A stretch of 40,601 nt of DNA from DATKBT01 sp035546295 (GTDB lineage: Bacteria > Acidobacteriota > Thermoanaerobaculia > Multivoradales > Multivoraceae), in NCBI GenBank assembly GCA_035546295.1, contig DATKBT010000097.1, positions 1-40,601 of the forward strand, read 5' to 3'. Positions 9,202-16,257 of the stretch are shown one piece after another. Below the pieces are notes generated by a model. That model worked only from the letters and a program-made list of their open reading frames with translations. It was not told the DNA's origin and searched no databases. Each line of letters opens with the position of its first letter. The first letter of the stretch is position 1. A program made the position numbers and the translations under genes.

Positions 9202-9339
9202 GGAGCATCGCCTCCACGCGTGCTGGTGATGCCCGACCCACGTCGAGCGTGTTCGCCCAGTCCGAAAGGCCCCGAGCGGAGGCCGACTCCTCAGAGTCGG
9301 CCTCCTGCGAGGCTCCCCTTGGGGGGTTGGGGGGGAGAA
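9202..9339. repeat. Structured repeat, copy 2
   Basis: This is the second copy of the 9054-9189 element. The inverted repeat at 9281-9302 keeps the same 9-bp arms but has loop CTCA, and the G-run (TGGGGGGTTGGGGGGGAGAA) is retained. Differences between copies concentrate between the opening GGAGCATCGCCTCCA and the GGCCCCGAGCG block. It directly adjoins the long hairpin at 9344. Confidence 0.8.
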
Positions 9340-9343
9340 AATT

Positions 9344-9383
9344 CCAGCCTCTGAATGTGCTACACAGCACATTCAGAGGCTGG
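9344..9383. repeat. Perfect 18-bp inverted repeat with ACAC loop
   Basis: The left arm 9344-9361 (CCAGCCTCTGAATGTGCT) is the exact reverse complement of the right arm 9366-9383, with loop ACAC. No T-run follows on either strand and both neighbouring genes point away from it, so it does not look like a terminator for them. It could be the end of the repeat element or a protein-binding site. Confidence 0.85.
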
Positions 9384-9596
9384 CGATCGACGATTCGACT
9401 TCGCGAATCCGCGCGGTTTCGGATAGGGTAGGCACTCCTGTGACCCCTCGTGGCCCGACCTGCCACGACGACGCGACGGTTCACCCGCGCGATCGGCAGG
9501 AGCCGAGGGCGCGATCGCAGCAGCCGGACGGAAGGCCTGGGAGTCCATCCCCGCCCCGTCGCCTGCGGCAGCCAAGCGAACACTCTCTCCCGACTC

Positions 9597-12500
9597 ATGA
9601 GCTCAGAGCCCGAAGGCTTGGACCCATCCGCGCACGCGGAGCAAGAGAGCAAAGCAGCCCGATCTCGCGGTCGCGGTCGCCGCCGACGTAGCCGGTCGCG
9701 GGGGCCGTCGAACCGCAATGCGGGCTCGACGCCGCTCCACCAGCGGAGCTCCTCCCACTTCGAGGAATCCGAGCAGGAGCTCGGCAGCCGCCTGCTTCGC
9801 GAGGGCAGCGTCGATCTCGACATCGACGACTCGCGCGCCCGCGCTCGCGTCGTCGAGAACGGCGGCGGCGCCGCCGCAGCGGTCGACGTCGGGCTCGACT
9901 GGTCGCGGGTGGCGGCGCGCGGCCCGCTCCACGTCTTTTGCCAGTGCCTGCGTTTCGCCGAGGGCGCACCCTGCGAGCACGTCTGGGCCTCCCTCCTCGC
10001 GCTCGATCAGTCGAACCCCGACTCGCAACCCCCCGGGAAGGATCGGGTGGGCCTGCGCAAGGACGGCGCCACGCGCTGGAGGGACCTCGGGCCGGCCGGC
10101 ACGGTGCCGTCGAGCAGCGGCCAGCACGATCGGCCGAGCAAGCCTTCCAACGGCACCAGCTCGACCGACAAGCCGCGCCGGAGCCGGCGCAGCAATCGCT
10201 CGCGGCGCGGCTCGCGGGGGCAGGCGGACAGCCGGTCAGGCTCGTGGCGCGGCCAGATCGGATCGCTGCGCTCCAACGTCGAGAAGCTGGTGCAGCGCGC
10301 CGATCGCAACGGTTCCGCGCAGGCCCCGCGCCGGACTCGTTTCGTCATCAACACGACGGCCAGCCTCGCCAGCGGCTCGCTCATCCTCGACGTGTTCTCG
10401 GTGCGCCCGGGCGGCGGGCGTCATGCGCCAAAGCTCAGACCGGCAACGCTCGATCCCGAGACGCTCGAGCAGCTCCTCCAGCCGGAGCCGAAGCCGGGTC
10501 GTGCGCCGATCCCGGTCATCTCCGGTGTCGATCCCGACTCGGGCCCTCAGCGCGGACGCCAGCAGCGCGGTCGCCGCGGCAAGGGCCACCCCGACCGCTC
10601 CGGCGTCCGCCGGTTCCGCCTGCCCGGCCAGCTCTTCGACACCGTGCTCCCCGAGCTCTGCTCGCGCCAGGCGCTGGGATGGTGGGATGGACGGTCGCTG
10701 GGAGACCGCCGCACCATCTCCTGGGACGAGGGACCGCCCTGGCAGCTCGAGCTGCAGCTCGAGGTCACCGCCGGCAAGGCGCGCCTGCGCGCCGCCCTCG
10801 AGCGCGGCGAGGACAGTGTGCCCCTCGATGTGCCGCTGCTGGTCCTGCCGGCGAGCAAGAGCAACGGAGCGGGGACCGGCTCGGCCCTGGTCCTGTTCCC
10901 CGACAACGTCGCGCGGCTGACCACCGCCGACCAGCGGGCGCTCCACTGGATCGAGGTGCTGCGGGAGACCGACGAGATCGTGCTGCCCAAGGAGGACCTC
11001 GCCGAGGCGCTCTCCTCGCTGCTCGAGATCCCGGGCGTGCCGCCGATCGAGACCCCCGAGGACCTGCAGCTCTCCGAGGAACAGGCGCCGCTCCAGCCGC
11101 GCCTCCTGCTCGAGCCGGATCCGGCCTTCGTCGGCTCGAACCCGCCGCTCCTCGCGAAGGTCTTCTACACCTACGGCAGCCTGGAGGTCAGCGTAGAGGA
11201 CCCCAGACCCTCGGTCATCGACCTCGAGACCGGCACCCTGGTGCGGCGCGACATGGAAGGCGAGCACAAGGCGCTGGTGCGTCTGCTCGAGGCCGGGGTC
11301 AAGCCGCTCCAGTCGGGGCAGGGGCACGAGCTCGAGCTCAGCCCCGGCGCCCTGCCCAAGGTCGCCGAGACCCTGCTCGCCGACGGCTGGGCGGTCGACG
11401 TGCGCGGCACCTCGCTGCGCTCGCCGGGACCGCCGTCGATGCGGGTGGAGAGCGGCATCGACTGGTTCGAGCTCTCCGGCGACGCCGACTTCGCCGGCGA
11501 CCGAGTCGAGCTCAAAAAGATCCTCGACACGATTCGCCGGGGCGATCGCTTCGTCGAGCTCTCCGACGGCTCGAAGGGCCTCCTGCCCCAGGCCTGGCTC
11601 GAGACCTACGATTCGCTGGCCAAGCTGGCCCAGGACTCGACCGAGGAGGGGCTGCGCTTCTTGCCGTCGCAGGCGCTGCTGGTCGACGCCCAGCTCGCCC
11701 TGCTGGCGCTTCCCGACGTCGACAAGGCGTTCGCCGAGCTGCGGGAGAAGCTCAGCTCGTTCGAGAGCATCAAGCCCAAGAAGGAGCCGCGAGGCTTCAA
11801 CGGCACGCTGCGCGAGTACCAGCGGGAGGGGCTGGGCTGGCTGAGCTTCCTGCGCGAGTTCGGCCTCGGCGGCATCCTCGCTGACGACATGGGCCTGGGC
11901 AAGACGATCCAGGTGCTGGCGCTGCTGCGCGCCAATCGCACTCCGTCGAAGAGCACCGGCCTGCCCTCGCTGGTGGTCGCGCCGCGCAGCCTGGTCTACA
12001 ACTGGATCGAGGAGGCCGCGCGCTTCACGCCGACCCTCACTACGGTCGAGTACCTGGGTCCCGATCGCGAACAGATCCAGAAGAAGGTCAACGACTACGA
12101 CATCGTGGTTACCACCTACGGCACGCTCCGTCGCGACATCGACTTTTTGTCGACCGTCGAGTTCGACACCCTGATCCTCGACGAGGCGCAGGCGATCAAG
12201 AACCGCGACTCGCAATCGGCCAAGGCGAGCCGGCTGCTCAACGCGCGCAACCGCCTCGCGCTCACCGGCACGCCGATCGAGAACCACCTCGGCGAGCTCG
12301 GTTCGATCTTCGAGGTGCTCAACCCCGGGCTGCTCGGCTCGCTCAGCAAGCTCGATGCTTTGACCGGCGGCCGCGCTCCGAGCCAGAAGGAGCTCCAGGT
12401 GCTGGCCGAGGGCATCCGGCCGTTCATCCTGCGGCGCACCAAGTCGCAGGTGCTCAAAGACCTGCCGCCCAAGACCGAGCAGGTGCTGTACTGCGAGCTC

Positions 12501-13187
12501 AACCCCGAGCAGCGCGATCTGTACGACAAGCTGCGCGCCGGCTACCAGGCCTCCCTGCTGGGCGAGATCGAGAGCAAGGGCGTGGCGGGCTCGGCGATCC
12601 AGGTGCTCGAGGCGCTGCTGCGTCTGCGCCAGATCGCCTGCCATCCGGGCCTGGTCGACGAGGAGTTCGAGAGCGCCGGCTCGGCCAAGCTCGAGTCGCT
12701 GTTCGAGCAGATGGCCGAGGTCCTCGAGGAGGGGCACAAGCTGCTGGTCTTCTCGCAGTTCACCAAGCTCCTCGCCTACGTCACCAGGCACCTCGACGAA
12801 CGGGGCATCGAGTACGCCTACCTCGACGGTCAGACCCGCGACCGCGGCGAGGTCGTCGATCGCTTCCAGAACGATCCGAAGTGCAACGTCTTCGTGATCA
12901 GCCTCAAGGCGGGAGGTGTCGGCCTCAACCTGACGGCGGCCGGCTACGTCTTCCTGCTCGACCCGTGGTGGAACCCCGCGGTCGAGGCCCAGGCGATCGA
13001 TCGCGCGCACAGGATCGGCCAGACCCAGCCGGTCTTCTCCTACCGCCTGATCGCGCGCGACACGGTCGAGGAGAAGATCGTCGAGCTCCAGCAGTCGAAG
13101 AAGAAGCTCGCCGAGACAGTGCTCGAAGGTGAGGGCCTGCCCCTGCGCGAGATGACGGCGGACGATCTGAAGATCCTGCTCTCCTGA
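9597..13187 (+). CDS. SNF2-family helicase/ATPase with N-terminal SWIM zinc finger
   Basis: 1196 aa from ATG 9597; the frame is open upstream but that part is arginine-rich and overlaps the non-coding region. A SWIM zinc finger is complete (C115-x-C117 ... C126-x-H128), followed by a basic, low-complexity linker. A central beta-rich region precedes the SNF2 ATPase: Walker A DDMGLGKT (763-770), DEAQ box (862-865), LTGTPIENH (motif III region), and the helicase C domain ending in IDRAHRIGQTQ (motif VI). Bacterial SWIM-SNF2 proteins are thought to remodel protein-DNA or transcription complexes; the specific target is unknown. No SD is visible before the ATG. Confidence 0.9.
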   Translation: MSSEPEGLDPSAHAEQESKAARSRGRGRRRRSRSRGPSNRNAGSTPLHQRSSSHFEESEQELGSRLLREGSVDLDIDDSRARARVVENGGGAAAAVDVGLDWSRVAARGPLHVFCQCLRFAEGAPCEHVWASLLALDQSNPDSQPPGKDRVGLRKDGATRWRDLGPAGTVPSSSGQHDRPSKPSNGTSSTDKPRRSRRSNRSRRGSRGQADSRSGSWRGQIGSLRSNVEKLVQRADRNGSAQAPRRTRFVINTTASLASGSLILDVFSVRPGGGRHAPKLRPATLDPETLEQLLQPEPKPGRAPIPVISGVDPDSGPQRGRQQRGRRGKGHPDRSGVRRFRLPGQLFDTVLPELCSRQALGWWDGRSLGDRRTISWDEGPPWQLELQLEVTAGKARLRAALERGEDSVPLDVPLLVLPASKSNGAGTGSALVLFPDNVARLTTADQRALHWIEVLRETDEIVLPKEDLAEALSSLLEIPGVPPIETPEDLQLSEEQAPLQPRLLLEPDPAFVGSNPPLLAKVFYTYGSLEVSVEDPRPSVIDLETGTLVRRDMEGEHKALVRLLEAGVKPLQSGQGHELELSPGALPKVAETLLADGWAVDVRGTSLRSPGPPSMRVESGIDWFELSGDADFAGDRVELKKILDTIRRGDRFVELSDGSKGLLPQAWLETYDSLAKLAQDSTEEGLRFLPSQALLVDAQLALLALPDVDKAFAELREKLSSFESIKPKKEPRGFNGTLREYQREGLGWLSFLREFGLGGILADDMGLGKTIQVLALLRANRTPSKSTGLPSLVVAPRSLVYNWIEEAARFTPTLTTVEYLGPDREQIQKKVNDYDIVVTTYGTLRRDIDFLSTVEFDTLILDEAQAIKNRDSQSAKASRLLNARNRLALTGTPIENHLGELGSIFEVLNPGLLGSLSKLDALTGGRAPSQKELQVLAEGIRPFILRRTKSQVLKDLPPKTEQVLYCELNPEQRDLYDKLRAGYQASLLGEIESKGVAGSAIQVLEALLRLRQIACHPGLVDEEFESAGSAKLESLFEQMAEVLEEGHKLLVFSQFTKLLAYVTRHLDERGIEYAYLDGQTRDRGEVVDRFQNDPKCNVFVISLKAGGVGLNLTAAGYVFLLDPWWNPAVEAQAIDRAHRIGQTQPVFSYRLIARDTVEEKIVELQQSKKKLAETVLEGEGLPLREMTADDLKILLS

Positions 13188-13236
13188 TCGATCGACACCA
13201 GGCGTCGCTATCCGTGCTCAGTCATCTACCGGTCCG

Positions 13237-13371
13237 ATGCCACTCGCATTGTCGTGGTGGCAGCGCGATGTCGAGTTGTCCGAGCCACTGAAGGACACGG
13301 ACGACGGTTTGCGAGGCTTCGAGCTCAAGGATGTCGACGGCTATGTCTTGTTCTTCGGTCGTCCGCGGTGA
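13237..13371 (+). pseudogene. Remnant of a glyoxalase/bleomycin-resistance (VOC) protein, C-terminal end only
   Basis: A 44-codon frame ending at TGA 13371 reads DVELSEPLKDTDDGLRGFEL followed by KDVDGYVLFFGRPR. This is the last beta-alpha-beta unit of a VOC-family protein, in which the D-x-DGY-x-L-x-FG motif is characteristic. Only about ten unrelated codons precede it, while a full VOC domain needs about 110-130 residues. The 5' part is missing, so this is a gene fragment. It sits just after the SNF2 stop, in a patch of lower GC with the RibD-like gene. Confidence 0.6.
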
Positions 13372-13409
13372 TGCGCAATCACCAGCGCGCCAAACGACGA
13401 GGACTGTCG

Positions 13410-13451
13410 CCCGCTGTTTACGCCAGCCGCCAAACGTCTGGTTGCAGCGGG
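13410..13451. repeat. Imperfect two-stem hairpin
   Basis: The outer arms are CCCGCTG (13410-13416) and CAGCGGG (13445-13451); the inner arms are CCAG (13423-13426) and CTGG (13438-13441), separated by unpaired spacers. The two-tier layout recalls integron attC sites, but the GTTRRRY/RYYYAAC core sites are absent, so I do not call it attC. Confidence 0.35.
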
Positions 13452-13740
13452 ACGGTGTGGACCAGGATCGAGAGACGGAGGTCAGCGCGTCGCCGCTGCG
13501 CCGGAGCTTTACGCCCGGACGGCGGTTGTATCGGAATGCCAACGAGGAACGATGAGGCACCCCCTCCGCACTCCCGAGACGAGCTTGAACGCTGAGTACC
13601 ATTGTCCCTTGGGTCTTGGGCAGCACAGGCAAGGCTCGAACAGGAACTGGTGACGGCAACTCGCACGGCCGCAGTGCGTCAACACGAGCCGTAGTGAGCG
13701 CGGACGATGGTCTCTCTCTGATCCAGGTAGGTGGCGCAGC

Positions 13741-14289
13741 GTGAAGACGACGGATTCGAAGGTGACGATTCACATGGTGTCCAGCCTCGACGGCTACATC
13801 GTCAAGAAGGACGGCAGTGTCGCGTGGCTCGAGACTTCGGACAGCTACGAGGCCGGAGTCGACGGAGAGGATCCGGAGGAGTTCGTCAAGACGATCGACT
13901 GCTACGTGATCGGCTCCCGGACGTACGAACACGCGCTCGCCCTCGGCTGGACGTACGGAGACAAGCCAACGATCGTGTTGACCCACCGCGACCTCTCCGC
14001 AGATCGAGCGAGCGTCCAGTTCCGATCAGGCGACCTCGAACGGCTCGTCAACGACGAGCTCAAGCCGAAGTACAAGAGCATCTGGTTGTGCGGAGGCGCT
14101 GCGGTCGTCAAGGAGTTCCTTCGCCTGCAACTGGCCGACGAAGTGTGCATGACGATCGCACCCATCATCATCGGTGACGGGGTTCCCTTCTTCGATCGCG
14201 TCGGCGTCGAGTGCCCCCTCCACCTGAAGGACGTCAAGGCCTACAAGAGCGGAATGGTCGAGCTCTGGTACGAAGTTCTCGGAAACTAG
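13741..14289 (+). CDS. RibD C-terminal / dihydrofolate-reductase-like protein
   Basis: 182 aa from GTG 13741. It has the RibD_C/DHFR-like fold: VTIHMVSSLDGYIVKKDGS at the N-terminus, VIGSRTYEHALALGW (family R-x-T-x-E/Y segment), a central IWLCGGAAVVKEFLRLQLADE NADPH-binding helix, and MTIAPIIIGDGVPFF near the C-terminus. Members reduce pteridine- or flavin-like substrates; this stand-alone form is not in a riboflavin operon and its substrate is unknown. Its codon use is noticeably less GC-rich than the neighbours (many AAG, ATC, TAC and GAC codons with lower third-position GC). Together with the adjacent VOC fragment this suggests horizontal acquisition. Its stop lies in a 13-bp tandem duplication. 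Confidence 0.8.
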   Translation: MKTTDSKVTIHMVSSLDGYIVKKDGSVAWLETSDSYEAGVDGEDPEEFVKTIDCYVIGSRTYEHALALGWTYGDKPTIVLTHRDLSADRASVQFRSGDLERLVNDELKPKYKSIWLCGGAAVVKEFLRLQLADEVCMTIAPIIIGDGVPFFDRVGVECPLHLKDVKAYKSGMVELWYEVLGN

Positions 14290-14311
14290 TCCGCGAGTCT
14301 AGTCCGCGAGT
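14286..14311. repeat. 13-bp tandem duplication spanning a stop codon
   Basis: CTAGTCCGCGAGT is present at 14286-14298 and again at 14299-14311. The first copy contains the TAG stop of the RibD-like gene. Confidence 0.85.
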
Positions 14312-14507
14312 CGGTTGGCACCATCGACGTCCGGCAGCTCTGACCTCACACCTGCGCTGAACCTCACTCCAGAGGAGAGGTGTCGCTGCGCACAGCGTGA
14401 CCTCGCCAAGAGCCCCGCCCGAGCGCCGCAGTCTGTTCGAGCGGCACGTCGTTGCCGCTGCTCCGCGTCTCACGGACCGTGGCTGACGTCCGCGGCAGCA
14501 GCCGCGC

Positions 14508-16187
14508 TCACGCCTCTCCCACGGCCCTCGCCCGCTCCACCCTCGTGCGCTCCTCCTCCCCGACGTAGCGCCCCGCCGCGATCAAGGCGACGCCGGTCAA
14601 CAGGAAGATGAACAGGCTGGCCAGCATGGCCGAGCGCAGCGCGTCGGAGGGATCGGCGCCGCCCCGCGCGAAGACGTCGCTGAGCTTCCCGATGGTGAAC
14701 GGCCCGAGGGCGAGCCCGATGAAGGTGACCATCAGCAGATAGAAGGCCGAGGCGGCGCCGCGCATCCGGGGCAGCACGAGGTCGTTGGGGGTGGTCGCGC
14801 CCGGGCCGACCCAGCACGACGAGAAGACGTGGAAGAGGAAGGTCCCGGCGTACGCCAGCGTCAGGTTGGAGGCGCCGACCACGACGAACGCGGCGGGCAC
14901 CGCGAAAACGGCCGCGAAAAGGCCGACCACCATCCGCCCGCGCGGGCTCCTCTGCTTGAGCTTGTCGGACACGATGCCGCCGGTCGTCACTCCGAGCCAG
15001 CCGCCGATCGCCGCCAGCACGCCCAGGATCGTGCCTGCGGTGCCCGCGCTGATCCCATGCTCGCGGATGAAGAAGGGCGGGATCCAGAAGCCGAAGCCGT
15101 AGCCCACGAACGAGATGCTGGCGAAGCCGATCACGCCGAGCACCATCGACTTCGTCTTGAAGATCAGCTCGAAGGCGGGCCGATCGCGCAGCGCGAGGCC
15201 CTGCGCCCACGAGAACGCGCAGTAGACGCCGATCCCGAGCGCCACCCACTGCGGCACCGGCCCCACCAGGACCACCAACGCCCAGGAGATCCCGGCAATG
15301 ACGGCCGCGCCGACGAGGTTCATGACGACGACCCTCGTGCCGCCGGCGACGCCCAGGCTGATCAGCGTGAACGGCGGCAGCACCGCCATCAGCTCCTTGC
15401 CCAGCGCGCCGAACGGCGCCGGGTGAGGCCTGGGCTCGGGCAGCCCCTCGGCCATACCCCGGATCGGCTCCTTGAGGGTACGCACCCAGATCGCCATCAG
15501 CAGCCCGGGGAGGCCGACGACGAAGAACGCCGCCTGCCAGCCGACCAGGCCGAACGGTCCGCCGCCCGGATAGGCCGCGTTCCAGCGGTCGACCACCTGG
15601 CCGCCGATCAGCAGACCGACGCCGGCGCCGATGTAGACGCCGGACGAGTAGATGCCGACCGCCGTGGCGCGCAGGCGCGGCGGGAAGTAGTCGGAGAGCA
15701 TCGAGAAGGCTGCCGGGCTGGCGCTCGCCTCGCCGACCCCGACCCCGATGCGGTAGCCGGCCAGCGAAAAGAAGCTGCGAGCCGTTCCCGACAGCGCCGT
15801 CATGCCGCTCCAGAAGAAGAGTCCCATCGAGATGACGCTGCGCCGCACCCAGACGTCGGCGAGCCGCCCCAGCGGGATGCCGAATACCGCGTAGAAGACG
15901 GCGAAGGCGGTGCCGTAGAGGAAGCCGATCTGCGCGTCGTCGAGCCCCAGGTCGGCCTTGATCTCCTCGGCGAGGATGGAGAGGATCTGCCGGTCGATGA
16001 AGTTGAAGACGTAGACCAGGACGAGGACGAACAGGACGTAGCGCGCGTAGGGACCTCCGACCTCCGGACGCTGGCCGCCGGGATCTTGGCCGCCGGGATC
16101 TTGGCCGCCGGGATCCTGGGCGCCGGGATCCTGGGCGGCGGGATCCTGGGCGCCGCGGTCCGCCGCCGACGGGTCGCTCTCGGCCAT
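14508..16187 (-). CDS. MFS transporter (spinster-like) with repetitive N-terminal extension
   Basis: 559 aa, with an excellent GGAGGAG Shine-Dalgarno just upstream of ATG 16187. After a hydrophilic N-terminus made of QDPGG-type pentapeptide repeats (residues 14-40), about 12 transmembrane helices follow. MFS signatures are visible: FGIPLGRLADVWVRR (motif A, near residue 100), YRIGVGVGEASASPAAFSML (helix 4-5 region) and RGRMVVG in the second half. The pattern matches the spinster/hexuronate branch of organic anion or lipid transporters; the substrate cannot be read from the sequence. There is a 70-bp gap to the upstream metal ATPase on the same strand, so co-transcription is possible. The pentapeptide repeats come from a 15-bp minisatellite. 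Confidence 0.85.
   Translation of the reverse strand: MAESDPSAADRGAQDPAAQDPGAQDPGGQDPGGQDPGGQRPEVGGPYARYVLFVLVLVYVFNFIDRQILSILAEEIKADLGLDDAQIGFLYGTAFAVFYAVFGIPLGRLADVWVRRSVISMGLFFWSGMTALSGTARSFFSLAGYRIGVGVGEASASPAAFSMLSDYFPPRLRATAVGIYSSGVYIGAGVGLLIGGQVVDRWNAAYPGGGPFGLVGWQAAFFVVGLPGLLMAIWVRTLKEPIRGMAEGLPEPRPHPAPFGALGKELMAVLPPFTLISLGVAGGTRVVVMNLVGAAVIAGISWALVVLVGPVPQWVALGIGVYCAFSWAQGLALRDRPAFELIFKTKSMVLGVIGFASISFVGYGFGFWIPPFFIREHGISAGTAGTILGVLAAIGGWLGVTTGGIVSDKLKQRSPRGRMVVGLFAAVFAVPAAFVVVGASNLTLAYAGTFLFHVFSSCWVGPGATTPNDLVLPRMRGAASAFYLLMVTFIGLALGPFTIGKLSDVFARGGADPSDALRSAMLASLFIFLLTGVALIAAGRYVGEEERTRVERARAVGEA
16081..16155. repeat. Five-copy 15-bp minisatellite inside the MFS gene
   Basis: There are five tandem units of GGATCYTGGSCGSCG type (16081-16095, 16096-16110, 16111-16125, 16126-16140 and 16141-16155). 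On the coding strand each unit gives one QDPGG-like pentapeptide in the hydrophilic N-terminus. The copy number is likely variable. Confidence 0.9.
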
Positions 16188-16257
16188 CTGCTCCTCCTCT
16201 CCGGGGACTCGTGTCCGGCTGGGGCAGCGCGATGCTACCCCGGCGAGGCTGCCCGGG

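Larger units (their letters stand above)
8988..9596. other. 609-bp intergenic region with duplicated repeat and long hairpin
   Basis: This divergent region between the MBL lipoprotein and the SNF2 helicase has no convincing gene. It holds two copies of a structured repeat (9054-9189 and 9202-9339) and an 18-bp perfect hairpin (9344-9383), listed separately. ORFs that cross it read mainly through the repeat. Promoters for both flanking genes must lie here, but I could not pick clear -35/-10 pairs. Confidence 0.7.
13188..13740. other. 553-bp intergenic region with a decayed gene fragment
   Basis: This stretch is less GC-rich than its flanks. It holds a C-terminal glyoxalase-like fragment (13237-13371) and an imperfect hairpin (13410-13451) with the nonamer CGCCAAACG at 13388 and again at 13428. 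From 13460 to 13740 I see no recognisable gene; short ORFs on both strands have no family resemblance. Confidence 0.6.

Noticed and set aside
9344..9383. Hairpin as a rho-independent terminator
   Set aside because: There is no T-tract on either strand, and both neighbours point away from it.
13410..13451. Integron attC site
   Set aside because: The RYYYAAC and GTTRRRY core sites are missing, and no integrase is in the window.
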